A stretch of 64,000 bases of DNA from Dichetophora obliterata (Eukaryota; Arthropoda; Insecta; Diptera; Sciomyzidae). Position 1 is the stretch's first letter, and every line of letters starts with the position of its first letter. Shown here one piece after another: positions 10,870-21,115 of this stretch. The translations under genes and the position numbers were made by a program. The stretch lies in the NCBI GenBank assembly GCA_963920525.1, contig OY986439.1, positions 29,317,819 to 29,381,818 of the forward strand, in the 5' to 3' direction. The notes beneath the pieces are model-generated. The model searched no databases, was not told the DNA's origin, and worked only from the letters and a program-made list of their open reading frames with translations.

Positions 10870-12231
10870 TTGGATTGTAGTCAAATAGGTTTGTAACAAA
10901 AAATCTGTCGAAAAGTTCTAGTGAAAAATTTGTAAGTACTCTGGGAAAAAGAAAATTGGTTCTTTTGGTTAAGGGCTTTCGGCGGTTTTTGGTACGGTTT
11001 ATAGTTTAATGGTATGGAATGATGACTCATGATATGACAGTATGACTATGATCATACGACTATGATCATATGACTATGATATGACAGTACGGTATTATGA
11101 TGGATTTCGTAAAATGGCTGTCATGCGAGATGCATGGTATTATGGTGTAGGACAGGCACGCTAGAGGCTAGAACCCCTTCCCCCTCCCGAAATAAAGAAT
11201 TTTAACGAGCTTCGAGAGAAACACTCAGCATAACATGAAAAAAAAAATAAAAAGACTCAATTTAAAACATTTATTGTGAAAAGACTATAATATATAAACT
11301 TGAAAATTTTTTAAAGTACACTGAAGGACTATGTGTACAAATTGAATGGAACTATGTTTATATTAAATGAATTTGTTTTTTAAATAGGGCTTGAAAAAAT
11401 TTCATTTAACTTAAACTCAAATGTTTGTACAGTTCAATTAAAACCAAATTTTTTTTTTTCAAAACAATGTTTTTAAATATACTTTTATAGTAAACATTTA
11501 CAGTTAGCATTTGTTAAAATAAAATATTTAAAAGAAAAACTTTAGTATTGAAAACAAATATTTTAAAACGTAATTTAAAATATCGTTCTTAAATTAAAAA
11601 CAATAAAATTAAATCGCCATTTTTCGATTCCATTTTTTTAATTTTTTTCGAGTTTTCGACGTTATATTCGTAATTAGTGACCCCCGGAATCCCTCGAATG
11701 CCTTATTTTAACTCCATTCGATGAAGTATGGGTTTATTACGGCTTAAAATAATTACATATTTTAAACATTAAAGTAATAAATTACTTTTTATTTCATCTA
11801 ATGTTAATTATTTGTAAAACCTATTTAAAAAATATTTTCACACAATCAAATGTAAAATCAGGGTTTTTCTCAGCTTGATCTCAATTATCTAGCAACTATT
11901 GTCCAAGATTCTACTGAATATAATTTTTCAATTTAAACTCAGATAGCGATGTATTGGTTTTGTTATTGTAGTGAAATAATAAGAGAAAATTAAAAAAAAA
12001 ATAATTGAGTTTTTAGTTGAAAATTTAATACGCTTATTTTTTAATTTTGTTTTGTAGAAACGCAAAAGCGTTAAATTTTTATTTTAAAATTTTTTGTTTA
12101 ATTTTAAAGTATGTTTATATTCTCAGTGTAAGTAATATAAAAAATATTCCAAAATGAATTTTTTGTTTGTTTTTAATTGTATCTTCTTCTCGATAGGTGG
12201 CATAAAAAAGCAATCCTTTTCAGCTGGCCTA
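10870..12231. other. Intron-like DNA with a short low-complexity patch
   Basis: No gene. Around 11020-11110 lies a degenerate ATGATATGAC/TATGATCATA repeat patch. The rest is AT-rich and unassigned. Confidence 0.45.
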
Positions 12232-12501
12232 AAAATATTTTGGTCCCGATTTATCGTAAAACAAAAATCAAGTGCATTTTAATAAGAATACTTGTAGCTA
12301 CAACCTTTACTAGAATTTTTAAGTTTGGCCTAGTAGGAAAAATTTAGCACGACTTTTTAAAAAATGCTGTAATTTTCAACGCTTTTTATCCCCGTAGCGG
12401 GGGAAATTTGTAACTAAGACACATAATACTAGTTAAGGTTGTCGTAATCTTATTAATATGCACTTTGATTTTTTTTTCCGATAAACTGGGGCTAAAATAT
12501 G
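12232..12501. mobile_element. Foldback/MITE-like element
   Basis: Arms of about 75-80 bp, at 12232-12313 and 12428-12501, are imperfect inverted repeats. They include AATATTTTGG(T)CCC against GGGGCTAAAATAT, a TTTATCG block, AAAATCAAGTGCAT against ATGCACTTTGATTTT, and ACAACCTTTACTAG against CTAGTTAAGGTTGT. No coding capacity. Confidence 0.65.
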
Positions 12502-13110
12502 TTGACACGGGCTGCAATGGACTACTTGTTCTTTGAAACAAAAATAATTTTTTTATTTACGTAAAAAAAATTTTAAGTTTCTTTGTATTGTAGTCTTTTT
12601 ACAATAAATATCAATGCTAGATGAATTCTTTGAATCCTTGAAATCTTGAATTCTTGAATCCATAACTTTTAAATTCTTAAAGAACACACTCTCATTTCAT
12701 ATCGTTGGAAAGGTAATAGAACGTAAAAAAAATGAAAATAATGAAAATTATAACGCCTGTTGCTGGCATGGTATTAAACTTTGAAATTAATAATGGGTCA
12801 TGTAACTGCAATTTTTTAAAAAGTTAAATATTTTTCCCTCAAAATTAAATTTCCAATGATACCCTATTTACGAAAATCGCAAATAAATTGACTGAGCTAC
12901 GTTGTCTCAAAATTAATCCTATTTTGGCATTCGCATGGCTATGGTTCCGCCTAAGAAATCTCAAAACCTTAAACTCCGAATTTGATTTTCTAAACAATAA
13001 ACTAACCTAAGCACAAAATTTTAGCCAAATCGAAGGTGGTCAGTGCAACTGATATTACACTTCAATGTGAAATGGGCGACATATTGAAAACAATTTGTTC
13101 CTACTTTGAC
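12502..13110. other. Intron-like DNA, nothing recognised
   Basis: A small TTGAATTCTTGAATCC-type microduplication lies near 12630-12660. Otherwise unassigned. Confidence 0.4.
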
Positions 13111-13114
13111 AAAT

Positions 13115-13360
13115 CTGTGGTCAAAAGCACTAAGCGCTTAAGTCAAAAATTGCTGTTTCGAGTAATCTCGTGTTAAAGTTTTCAATCGCCATATGAATTG
13201 TATGAAAGAGTCTTTTGTTTTTGTGTCATAACTTTGGCTAGGGTCATGCTAGAAGCTCCAGATTTTGTGTGCTTATAAAGCTATATGCTTGAAACACATC
13301 TACATCAATAACTCAGTTTTGTCTTAAGTCGACTTAAGCGCTTAGTGCTTTTGACCACAG
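13115..13360. mobile_element. MITE, CTGTGGTCA-type ends, copy 2
   Basis: The arms at 13114-13144 and 13331-13361 are a perfect 31-bp inverted repeat, beginning CTGTGGTCAAAAGCACTAAG. Taking the element as 13115-13360, it is flanked by AAAT on both sides (13111-13114, 13361-13364), a plausible 4-bp target duplication. The first bases CTGTGGTCA are the same as in the element at 5982-6230, although the interiors differ. Confidence 0.8.
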
Positions 13361-15105
13361 AAATGCAAATGCTTTATGCAAATTTTTGTATAACATATTG
13401 CTAAAAATTGGTTAAAAATTGCATGGAATATTTTTTAAATTTTGTATGAAAAATCATGCATTAATATTAAAGGCATCGTGTTGAATTTAAAAACGTGATG
13501 ATTTTTCCAGTGTATCAATTGATTTTGATACACCAATTTTGATACCAAAAATATTTTGTACCCCATATTTGTAGGCTCTACTTGAAACAGACAAATCGAC
13601 CTGTAACATTTATATATCCATAAGTTATATATCCATCAATACGCCGATTCCTGAAGATTGGTGCAACGTTGCCAGTTTCATTCACTTTCCGCAAACCCTC
13701 GTTTTCGTTGTTTCGAAAACCCAAAACATGCATGAGAAGTAAAACTGGAAAAGAAAGGCTCAATGCGTTAATTTTTTTAAATTTTCACAGGGATGTGGAA
13801 GTGTTCATGGAAGAAATTTTAAATGCATTAGCCCAAAAAAAATATGTACAATTATTATATATTATTTAAAAAAATAAAAATTAGAATAAGTTTAAACAAA
13901 AAAAAATTAAAACCCCCGAAATTTTTTTCTGGGTACGCGCCTGGTGTAGTATGATGATACGATATGGTATGGCGCCATGATGGTATGATACGTGTAAAGG
14001 AATGATCCAATGGAGTAATGGTATTTCATTTTATAATGCAATCGTATGATGGTGCTTCATCAGTCTGATAGTATATTAGGAAGGGCTTTAAAATATGAGT
14101 GTGATGATATGGTTTGATGGCATGGTATGATGGTATTTTATGAAAATGAAGGTATATTTTGATGGTATGGTTTGATTGTATGGTTTGATGAGTTTAGTAT
14201 GGTAAGAATGTATTATGTATGATATGATGGAATGTTAAGATTGTATCATTTGATATTTATATTTTTACTTCTCTTTTCAACTACTGCTTATACTACTATG
14301 TCTACTAATATTTTCCATTATTACTTTAATTTATACTTCTATTTCCACATCAATTTTAAATACTTTATCACCAACTGCTTTCTATTATTACTTCTTTTTA
14401 TACTTCTATTTCCAATTACTATTTCCGACTACTATTTCTGCTACTATTTTCTACTACGTATGGAAGTCAGATATGATCTGATAGTTTTTTATGTAATGAT
14501 ACACATTTGTTAATTCGTCTACTATTTTCTGCTACTATTTTGTACATTACTTCTACTACCATTTTCTACAAATATTTTCATTACTTCTTTTACTACTATT
14601 TTTCATCTGGACAGAGCACTTATCGCTCACGAGTCATCGGTTGTTTGTATGGTCTCTAAACTGATCTCAACATTCTGTATTCCGTGAAAGAAAAATGCAC
14701 TTCAGTTCAGAAGCTCTCCTATAGTCTAGACTAATATATGGTCTACTCTAGTCTCTCTAGATCTACTAACCTCTCAGTTGTTGTTACTGCTTACAATCAT
14801 GGCATTTTTTCGCTGGGCATGGTTGAGTTTTCTTCACTCCTTTACGCATCTTACCTAAAAAGAAAAAAATAAAGTACTTATACATCAAAACAACGATTTG
14901 CAAGTCAGAAATATTTTAATATAAAAACAATGAGTTACAGAATCAAATTGACATTGTCCAGCTTTCAGAAAAATGATTTGTACATTTTACTTGTCTTGGT
15001 ATCGACCCAGTACGGAGGAATCGACCACGCAAGACTTAAGCAGGGTCCTAAAGGCCACCCGTTATACATACATGTCGTTATTCCTTGCTAAGGCTAATTA
15101 AGTCC
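13361..15105. repeat. Intron-like DNA with low-complexity TGGTATGA and CTACTATTTT tracts
   Basis: From about 13940 to 14230 a degenerate ATGGTATGATGG repeat dominates. From about 14265 to 14600 the strand becomes strongly pyrimidine-rich (ACTACTATTTTC-type repeats). These give a spurious 93-codon ORF rich in F, Y and L. No gene is supported. Confidence 0.55.
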
Positions 15106-15415
15106 TGTCTCAGCAAGGTTGTGGTATTGGCGACTATGATAAAGGATGCTCTCGAACTTTTGTGCAAATATGGTTCCACACATTTTCGATTGGATTGATA
15201 TCAGTACTTTGGGAAGGTGCTTCCGTGACTTGGGACAATTAAAGAATAGCCAATATTGCACCCGAAAAATTATCGAAAATGTCGACAATTGTTTTGATAA
15301 AAAGGCCAATCATCGCAAAGATCCAGTGTATCAACACTTCTGGGTAAATTTTCCTTTAGAATGCCAAAATAAGCATTTTGATTCATTATCCCTTTCATGA
15401 AATGCAATGATCCTG
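15106..15415 (-). pseudogene. Tc1-like transposase C-terminal relic
   Basis: On the minus strand one frame (about 15222 to 15140) reads PSQSTDINPIENVW, close to the PSQSPDLNPIENVW signature around the third catalytic residue of Tc1-family (DD34E) transposases. Upstream sequence is compatible with the rest of the catalytic domain but is broken by stops and frameshifts. No terminal repeats were identified. Old and inactive. Confidence 0.6.
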
Positions 15416-15494
15416 GTCAAACCTCAAACTACAAACGATGGTCTTTTTTTCTTTTGTTTTATAAAAAATGGTCTTTTGGTGAATGGTGTATCTC

Positions 15495-15640
15495 ACTTTT
15501 CGCCTTGCTCGATGCTTATCTGTTTTTTTTTTTTTTGCTCTGTGCTAGCTGAGCACGAAGAGGAAGAGAAAAATAGAGAGCAACATGAAGTTTATTGAAA
15601 TTCTCACAACTCAAACGCGTCAAAGGTCAACGAATAAGCA
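15495..15640 (+). repeat. Dispersed repeat family D1, copy 2
   Basis: Second copy of the repeat at 3985-4120 (TTTTCGCCTTG, GCTAGCTGAGCAC, AATAGAGAGCAACATG). A 16-T run splits the 5' part. Confidence 0.55.
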
Positions 15641-15689
15641 ATGCGTGGCAGCTGGGATGATTTCTTAAAAAACTTAATACCTTAATTAA

Positions 15690-15847
15690 GCATACTTATT
15701 AAAATTTTGCACGAAAAATACCCTTAAAAAATCTATAGCACAAATATGATATCTTAAATTTTTTTTTTCATAAAAATTGGCCCAGTACTTTGCAATAAAG
15801 TCGTCACTTTAAATGTTCACTTCAATTTTATATAATAGTATAGATAT
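15690..15847 (+). repeat. Dispersed repeat family D2, copy 2
   Basis: Matches 6322-6490. Its terminal GATA-type simple sequence is interrupted by the MITE at 15850 and then continues as the long satellite at 16157. Confidence 0.6.
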
Positions 15848-15849
15848 TA

Positions 15850-16154
15850 GGGCGGGTCAATTTGTATGGACGAATTTTTTGGTGGTCTGGCTCAGCGAAA
15901 TTCGTAAAATACATGTAATTTCAAGACTTTTTCTCCACTACAGCATATACAAATTCTGAAAAAAAGCTGTGCGGACTTTCGTAAATAGATTTTGTTCTCA
16001 ATTATAAAATATGAATGTATGAATGTATGTGTATGAATCTATTTACGAAAGTCCGCCCAGCTTTTTTTCAGAATTTGTATATGCTGTAGTGGAGAAAAAG
16101 TCTTGAAATTACATGTATTTTACGAATTTCGCTGAGCCAGAATTTGACCCGCCC
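15850..16154. mobile_element. Palindromic MITE with TA target site (Tc1/mariner-type)
   Basis: The element begins GGGCGGGTCAATTTG and ends with GACCCGCCC, flanked by TA at 15848-15849 and 16155-16156. Almost the entire 305 bp is an inverted repeat: about 15880-16000 mirrors 16030-16145, for example TTCGTAAAATACATGTAATT and its complement, and CTTTCGTAAATAGATT and its complement. A TA duplication is the hallmark of Tc1/mariner transposition. No transposase is encoded. Confidence 0.8.
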
Positions 16155-16156
16155 TA

Positions 16157-16930
16157 ATAGATATAGATATAGATAGATATAGATAGATATAGATAGATAT
16201 AGATAGATATAGATAGATATAGATAGATATAGATAGATATAGATAGATATAGATAGATATAGATAGATATAGATAGATATAGATAGATATAGATAGATAT
16301 AGATAGATATAGATAGATATAGATAGATATAGATAGATATAGATAGATATAGATAGATATAGATAGATATAGATAGATATAGATAGATATAGATAGATAT
16401 AGATAGATATAGATAGATATAGATAGATATAGATAGATATAGATAGATATAGATAGATATAGATAGATATAGATAGATATAGATAGATATAGATAGATAT
16501 AGATAGATATAGATAGATATAGATAGATATAGATAGATATAGATAGATATAGATAGATATAGATAGATATAGATAGATATAGATAGATATAGATAGATAT
16601 AGATAGATATAGATAGATATAGATAGATATAGATAGATATAGATAGATATAGATAGATATAGATAGATATAGATAGATATAGATAGATATAGATAGATAT
16701 AGATAGATATAGATAGATATAGATAGATATAGATAGATATAGATAGATATAGATAGATATAGATAGATATAAATAGATATAGTTAGATATAGATAGATAT
16801 AGATAGATATAGATAGATATAGATAGATATAGATAGATATAGATAGATATAGATAGATATAGATAGATATAGATAGATATAGATAGATATAGATAGATAT
16901 AGATAGATATAGATAGATATAGATAGATAT
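16157..16930. repeat. Decanucleotide satellite (AGATAGATAT)n, ~77 copies
   Basis: Almost perfect 10-bp periodicity over 774 bp, with a single divergent patch near 16771-16785. The 268-codon minus-strand ORF (YIYLYLSIS repeats) is a by-product of a 10-bp unit with no stop in that frame and is not a gene. Any assembly length should be treated as approximate. Confidence 0.97.
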
Positions 16931-17670
16931 GTAAGTATCTATACTACAAAGATTTTGCACTCGAAATGGTTTACTCGAAAACCAGAATTGGAATCAAAAT
17001 TACTAAAACGTGTGGAACCAAAATTGCTTAGCATTTGAATACGTGTGAGTTTTTTAATGAATTTTTGGATTTTTCAAAAAAAATAGTTCAATTCGATCAA
17101 GAAATGATTAAAAAAATTTCAAAAAATTTCATGCAATGGGCCAATTCTCAGCATTTTTTGGTCAAAATGGACTTTTCACAACAAACATTATCAAAAAATA
17201 GAGCATGACAATGCAAAAAAAAAACATTTTAAAAAAACCCATTTTCGAAAACTTACGTTTTTTAATCTCTACAATAAACATTGCAAATCCGACCAAAAGG
17301 AACATTTTTTTAGAGAAAAGAGCTCCACTAGCTCAAATTCTACGGTCATTTAATTTTTTCCCACAGTGCGACACAAAAATTCCTAAATACTACATAAGGT
17401 GCAATAAATATTCATATACAATGGCTTCGAGCGACCCAAAATAATCACATAAAAATAAAAAATGAATCAAGTAGGTGTCAAATAACAGAGAACAGACAAT
17501 AAACTGCATTTTAACTGAAATTTGTATCAACTGATTTATTATAATTTGTGAGAAATTAGTTGATTTTAATGATAAATGTTAACATAGCATTCTTACGCTT
17601 ATCTAAACCACTTTTTATCATAAATAACTTAAATATTTTATTTTCTCTTTCTCTCTCTTTCACTTCACAG
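16931..17670 (+). other. Netrin intron, upstream side, with 3' splice site
   Basis: Unremarkable AT-rich intron. The last 40 bases form a strong pyrimidine tract (TTTTCTCTTTCTCTCTCTTT, 17641-17660) ending CACTTCACAG at 17670, a canonical acceptor for the netrin exon. Confidence 0.8.
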
Positions 17671-17859
17671 TCTGCAACTGCAATGGACACGCTCGTCAGT
17701 GCCGCTTCAACATGGAACTCTTTAAACTCTCTGGTCGCGAATCCGGTGGCGTCTGTCAAAATTGTCGTCACTCTACAACCGGTCGACACTGTCATTACTG
17801 CAAAGAGGGCTTCTATCGTGATCCAACTAAGCCATTAAATAATCGACGCGTCTGCAAAC
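17671..17859 (+). CDS. Netrin internal exon (laminin EGF-like domain)
   Basis: This exon encodes an extracellular LE domain of a netrin, the secreted laminin-related axon guidance cue that binds Frazzled/DCC and Unc-5 receptors. All eight cysteines of a laminin-type EGF module are present, in the motifs [41 protein letters not shown] and RRVCK. The CRFNMEL/KLSG/GGVC signature is specific to the second LE repeat of netrin-1-like netrins. The exon is 189 bp, starts after CACTTCACAG and ends before GTGAGTTT. It begins with two bases of a split codon and ends with one base, so both introns are phase 1 and the exon is symmetric. No other netrin exon is visible, so the flanking introns run beyond the window. 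Drosophila has NetA and NetB; one exon does not let me choose. Confidence 0.93.
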
Positions 17860-20001
17860 GTGAGTTTAAATCAAGTTTTCTATTCTTCTTATTAACTGAT
17901 GAAGACTAACCTTAGCTTAAGCTAAGTTGGTAGTTATCTCTGCGACAGCCAACCAGTTAGTGGTTTGGTCGGGCACTTAATTTGAACGGCGTGATTTGCA
18001 TCGCCACTTACTTAAGTTGACATTTTAATGGCGCCTCTTAATATCATATTAAACAACAAATATTTTTAATGAATTAATTTAAATAAGCTGAAGTTCGTGA
18101 GTTGCGCTAAAAGTCGACAATATGTCAAAGTGTTGGCGGCATGCGACAATGTGCGGCACTTGCTTATTTGATGGCCAATGCAATTAATGCTGCTGCCACT
18201 TAATTAAAATGGCATGAATATTAATGAAGAATGATTGAAAAAATTTGTAGCTATTTAAAAAGTTAATTTGTAACAAAAGTTGTGCAACTTTTGTTGATAA
18301 GATGGATGACTTCGGTTTACATTCTGCGCGAGAGAAATTAAATTCATGCAGATTTATGCAAGAGTCACATGCAAAGAACACACAAAATAAGATTGAGTAA
18401 ACGAAATTCACACTTTATGAGCTACAGTGGGCACAAAAATCCAACTAAAGACATGTTAAAGAGAAAAATATGGTTTTTAACGATAAAATCTTATAAAATC
18501 ATAATTTAAAGATAATTCAACATTGTTTTGTGAAGACAAAAACATTTTAGAGTCCAAGTGGGTCAGCGGCATGGGTCGTTTGACGACAAAATTAAACACT
18601 AACAACTGTGTAGTTTATTCATTCTACCATCCCACTACACAACCAGTTCACACCATAAACTGACAACAATGAAAAAGCCAAAGTAATAATTCAAAATTAA
18701 CAAGTACAACTTTAAACATGTCGGCTTAGTTTTATGTTTTTGTTTTATTTCTTCTGTGCTATAGTTTATTTTGACCACACTTCAAACTGTTAAATGTGAA
18801 ACGAACCTAATGCTACTCCAGTGGTTGGGTCACCACAGACTCTGGCCCCCAAACATATCCGCCACATGATGTGGCACGCTTTGTTTATCACAGAGTTATT
18901 AACAAAATATTGCTGCTGAAAGTGGAGCGTGTTGCAGGCAAGTGGCAACACTTTGTTTGGTTTGTGTTTCATTTTTCTCATGTTCTGTTATTGTAACAGT
19001 TGTTGTTGTTGTTGTTGTTTTAGTTGTCACAACAGTTTATTTTTTCGTGTAGTTTTAATTTTGGCACAAGTGCTTTCGTGACAAATGTTTGCATTTCGAC
19101 TTAACAACAAAAATAAATAGTTTTTGTTATTGTTTTTCGAGGGGGTGTCTGTTTTGTTCTGTTAAGTTTTAAGTATCTGTTATATGGCAGCACTGAGTGT
19201 GGCCACTTGTTATTAGTTTTTGTGGCGTGTGGCGTTAAGTATTGTTTGTAATGAAATTTTTGTCTTCAGTTTTACGTTGTTTAAAAAGTAAAATAAGCGT
19301 ATTACATGGCATTTGGAATATTTACTACAAAGTTGTTACAATAATTTTTAGTGTTAGAGGAAAATTCCATAAATGCTTATGTTTGAATTTTGAATTTGCC
19401 GCAGTTACAAAATGAAGTCATTAATAAATTTTGTACAAAAACATAACAAAACATGTATCACTCCTTTCCTAATTTCTATCAAACGTCCTTTATGTAATAC
19501 AAAATATATATAAGTCAAATTAAATCAGTTTAGGAAAATTTGGTTTTTTTGGTTAACTCATTAACCCTTTGATGACCACTGGCACATCGGTGACCTTTAT
19601 ACCTTAGCATTTTTAATAAAAAAACCATAGAATCGATTTTACTCAAGTAGGTATCATTCATTAAGTAATGAATGTTGCTATCAAAAAGTACCAAATTTTT
19701 AAGTGAAGTAAGCTTGCCTACCAGACAACCCCAAAATTTAAATATCTTAACTGTGTCTCCTCTTCTTCTTGTTTCAGTATTTTGGTGGGTCGGGGGAGCT
19801 ATAGATCCAACATTTTTGAGGAGAAGTTGGGAGGAACCTTCTTCTTTCCAAAAAAAAAAGAAAAGATATTCCATCCGCGCTACCACTTAATCTGAAACAA
19901 CCTCTTTGTTCCAATGGTCGTCAACGGTAAAAATCAGTGACATTATAATTTGATGGCAAGTGAATTTATTTAGAAAAAAAATTTTTTACATTTTTAATTT
20001 A
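17860..20001 (+). other. Netrin intron, downstream side, 5' splice site at 17860
   Basis: The donor is GTGAGT at 17860-17865. The following 2 kb are ordinary intron with a short (GTT)n tract at about 19001-19020. No gene or element was recognised before the target duplication of element A. Confidence 0.7.
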
Positions 20002-20006
20002 CACAT
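20002..20006. repeat. 5-bp target duplication of element A (left)
   Basis: CACAT directly abuts the left LTR and is repeated at 40145-40149 immediately after the right LTR. Confidence 0.85.
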
Positions 20007-20572
20007 TGTTGTAATCGGTGCTATTTTTATCGCCAAATTGCTCCGGTCATAGGGGGCGGGAGCAATTTAGCGCGTAAAAATAACACGCGCGCGCGATGAT
20101 AGGCTTTCGGTAGCCTACCATCTTGAGGTTAGAGTTAGGAGCTAAAATTGAGGAGAAGAAGTTGTGCTCCTCATTAACCACCAAAGGTTGTAGGGATCTC
20201 TGTTAAATGAAGAGTATCATTTAACAGAAATAACTCCACAAAATTTGGTTATTAATTAGGGGGTAATTAATAACAAATTAAGTAGTGCGTTTTTGAACAT
20301 ATTTATTACCTTATCGGCTGGTGGTTGAAATGAGAAGCAGGAAAATTAACAAAAGAGAATATGTACATTGCAATTTCAAGTAAGCTTAAGGACCAGCTTT
20401 TAAGCTGGGTTTAGTTTACAGTATTTTAAGTTCATAATTTAAACTTTCAATTAAAGCCGCAGGCTTGAGCTGCGTTTAGTTACAAAAGTAAATTTAAGAA
20501 TAAAAGTAAAAGAGTAAATTCATAAACTTCATTTATATGAAAACCATTTGGATACGCATCGGGGCGTAGACA
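20007..20572 (-). repeat. Element A 3' LTR (566 bp)
   Basis: On the plus strand it starts TGTTGTAATCGG and ends GCGTAGACA; on the element's own strand it also runs TG...CA. It contains palindromic motifs (CCAGCTTTTAAGCTGG at about 20395, and a GCAGGCTTGAGCTGC hairpin near 20459), a TATAAAT near the start of the minus-strand LTR, and an AATAAA on the minus strand near 20305. The same sequence flanks the right end in two pieces. Confidence 0.93.
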
Positions 20573-20590
20573 TGCCGCCCGCCTTGCACT
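20573..20590 (-). promoter_or_regulatory. Candidate polypurine tract of element A
   Basis: Immediately before the 3' LTR on the minus strand is AAGGCGGGCGGCA. It is purine-rich though interrupted by C residues. In a retrotransposon the tract that primes plus-strand DNA synthesis lies here. Confidence 0.6.
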
Positions 20591-20598
20591 AGTGCAAT

Positions 20599-21115
20599 TT
20601 ACAAGATACTCTGCAGCCGCTGAAGCTCACGGATGGCGTTTAAAAGGTGTTCCCGTGGACTTTCGCTGCGATTGGTGCCAGTCGATCGTGTACATGCCCT
20701 GGAGCGCCCGGTTGGCTGAGGCGACTGTAGTCGTTGGCGAGGCCGTGAGCGCCCTTCCGAAGCGTTAGGCTGTACCCGTTGACGTACAGGCGAAGGCGAC
20801 GGACTGACTCTTCGTCCCAGTCGGTGAGCTATGCCGCTTGCTCTCTTCTTGGTGGTTTTGCCGGCTCGCCGGTTTGAGTCGGACTGGATCGTGATGCGTT
20901 TTTGGTTCGCATGCAGCATCGAGTGGTGGAGACCCTTGCACACATTGCACACGGCTTTGGACGTACATCTTCCGGCTGTATGGGAGCGAGCGAGGCAGTT
21001 CGAACAATAGCCATGTCGAACCACGGCCTGGCGACGGTGCAGGACAGACATGGCCTTAAATTTTTTGCAGAATCGGATGGAATGTCGCCGCTGGCACAGT
21101 TGACATTCATAAAGC
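20599..21115 (-). CDS. Element A zinc-knuckle protein, exon 2
   Basis: The exon opens after a textbook acceptor (branch-like CACTAATA, then CGGTTTCTTTCTCTAG at about 21116-21131, minus strand) and stays open for 517 nt to the stop next to the polypurine stretch. It encodes three Cys/His modules: CQLCQRRHSIRFC (CX2CX3HX4C), CSNCLARSHTAGRC (CX2CX4HX4C) and CNVCKGLHHSMLH. A Ser/Arg/Pro-rich basic tail follows, then a C-terminal leucine-rich helix (REHLLNAIRELQRLQSIL). NCLA-x-SH and C-x2-C-x3-HH-x2-LH spacings are typical of BEL/Pao-type Gag nucleocapsid regions, which bind nucleic acid. The first complete codons before the internal Met at 21051 already contain a zinc module, so a start at that Met would cut the domain. 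Joined to exon 1 the product is 180 aa. No protease or polymerase follows. Confidence 0.75.

Noticed and set aside
16154..16960. 268-codon minus-strand ORF
   Set aside because: Translation of the AGATAGATAT satellite.
17556..17909. Alternative ORFs overlapping the netrin exon
   Set aside because: The exon frame with eight ordered cysteines and canonical splice sites explains the region; the others are out of frame or read into introns.
19530..19886. 118-codon minus-strand ORF near the element A boundary
   Set aside because: No recognisable domain and atypical composition; could be part of the piggyBac relic but the evidence is too weak.
20829..21110. Alternative-frame ORFs over the zinc-knuckle exon
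   Set aside because: The frame at 20599-21115 carries the ordered Cys/His motifs; the others do not.
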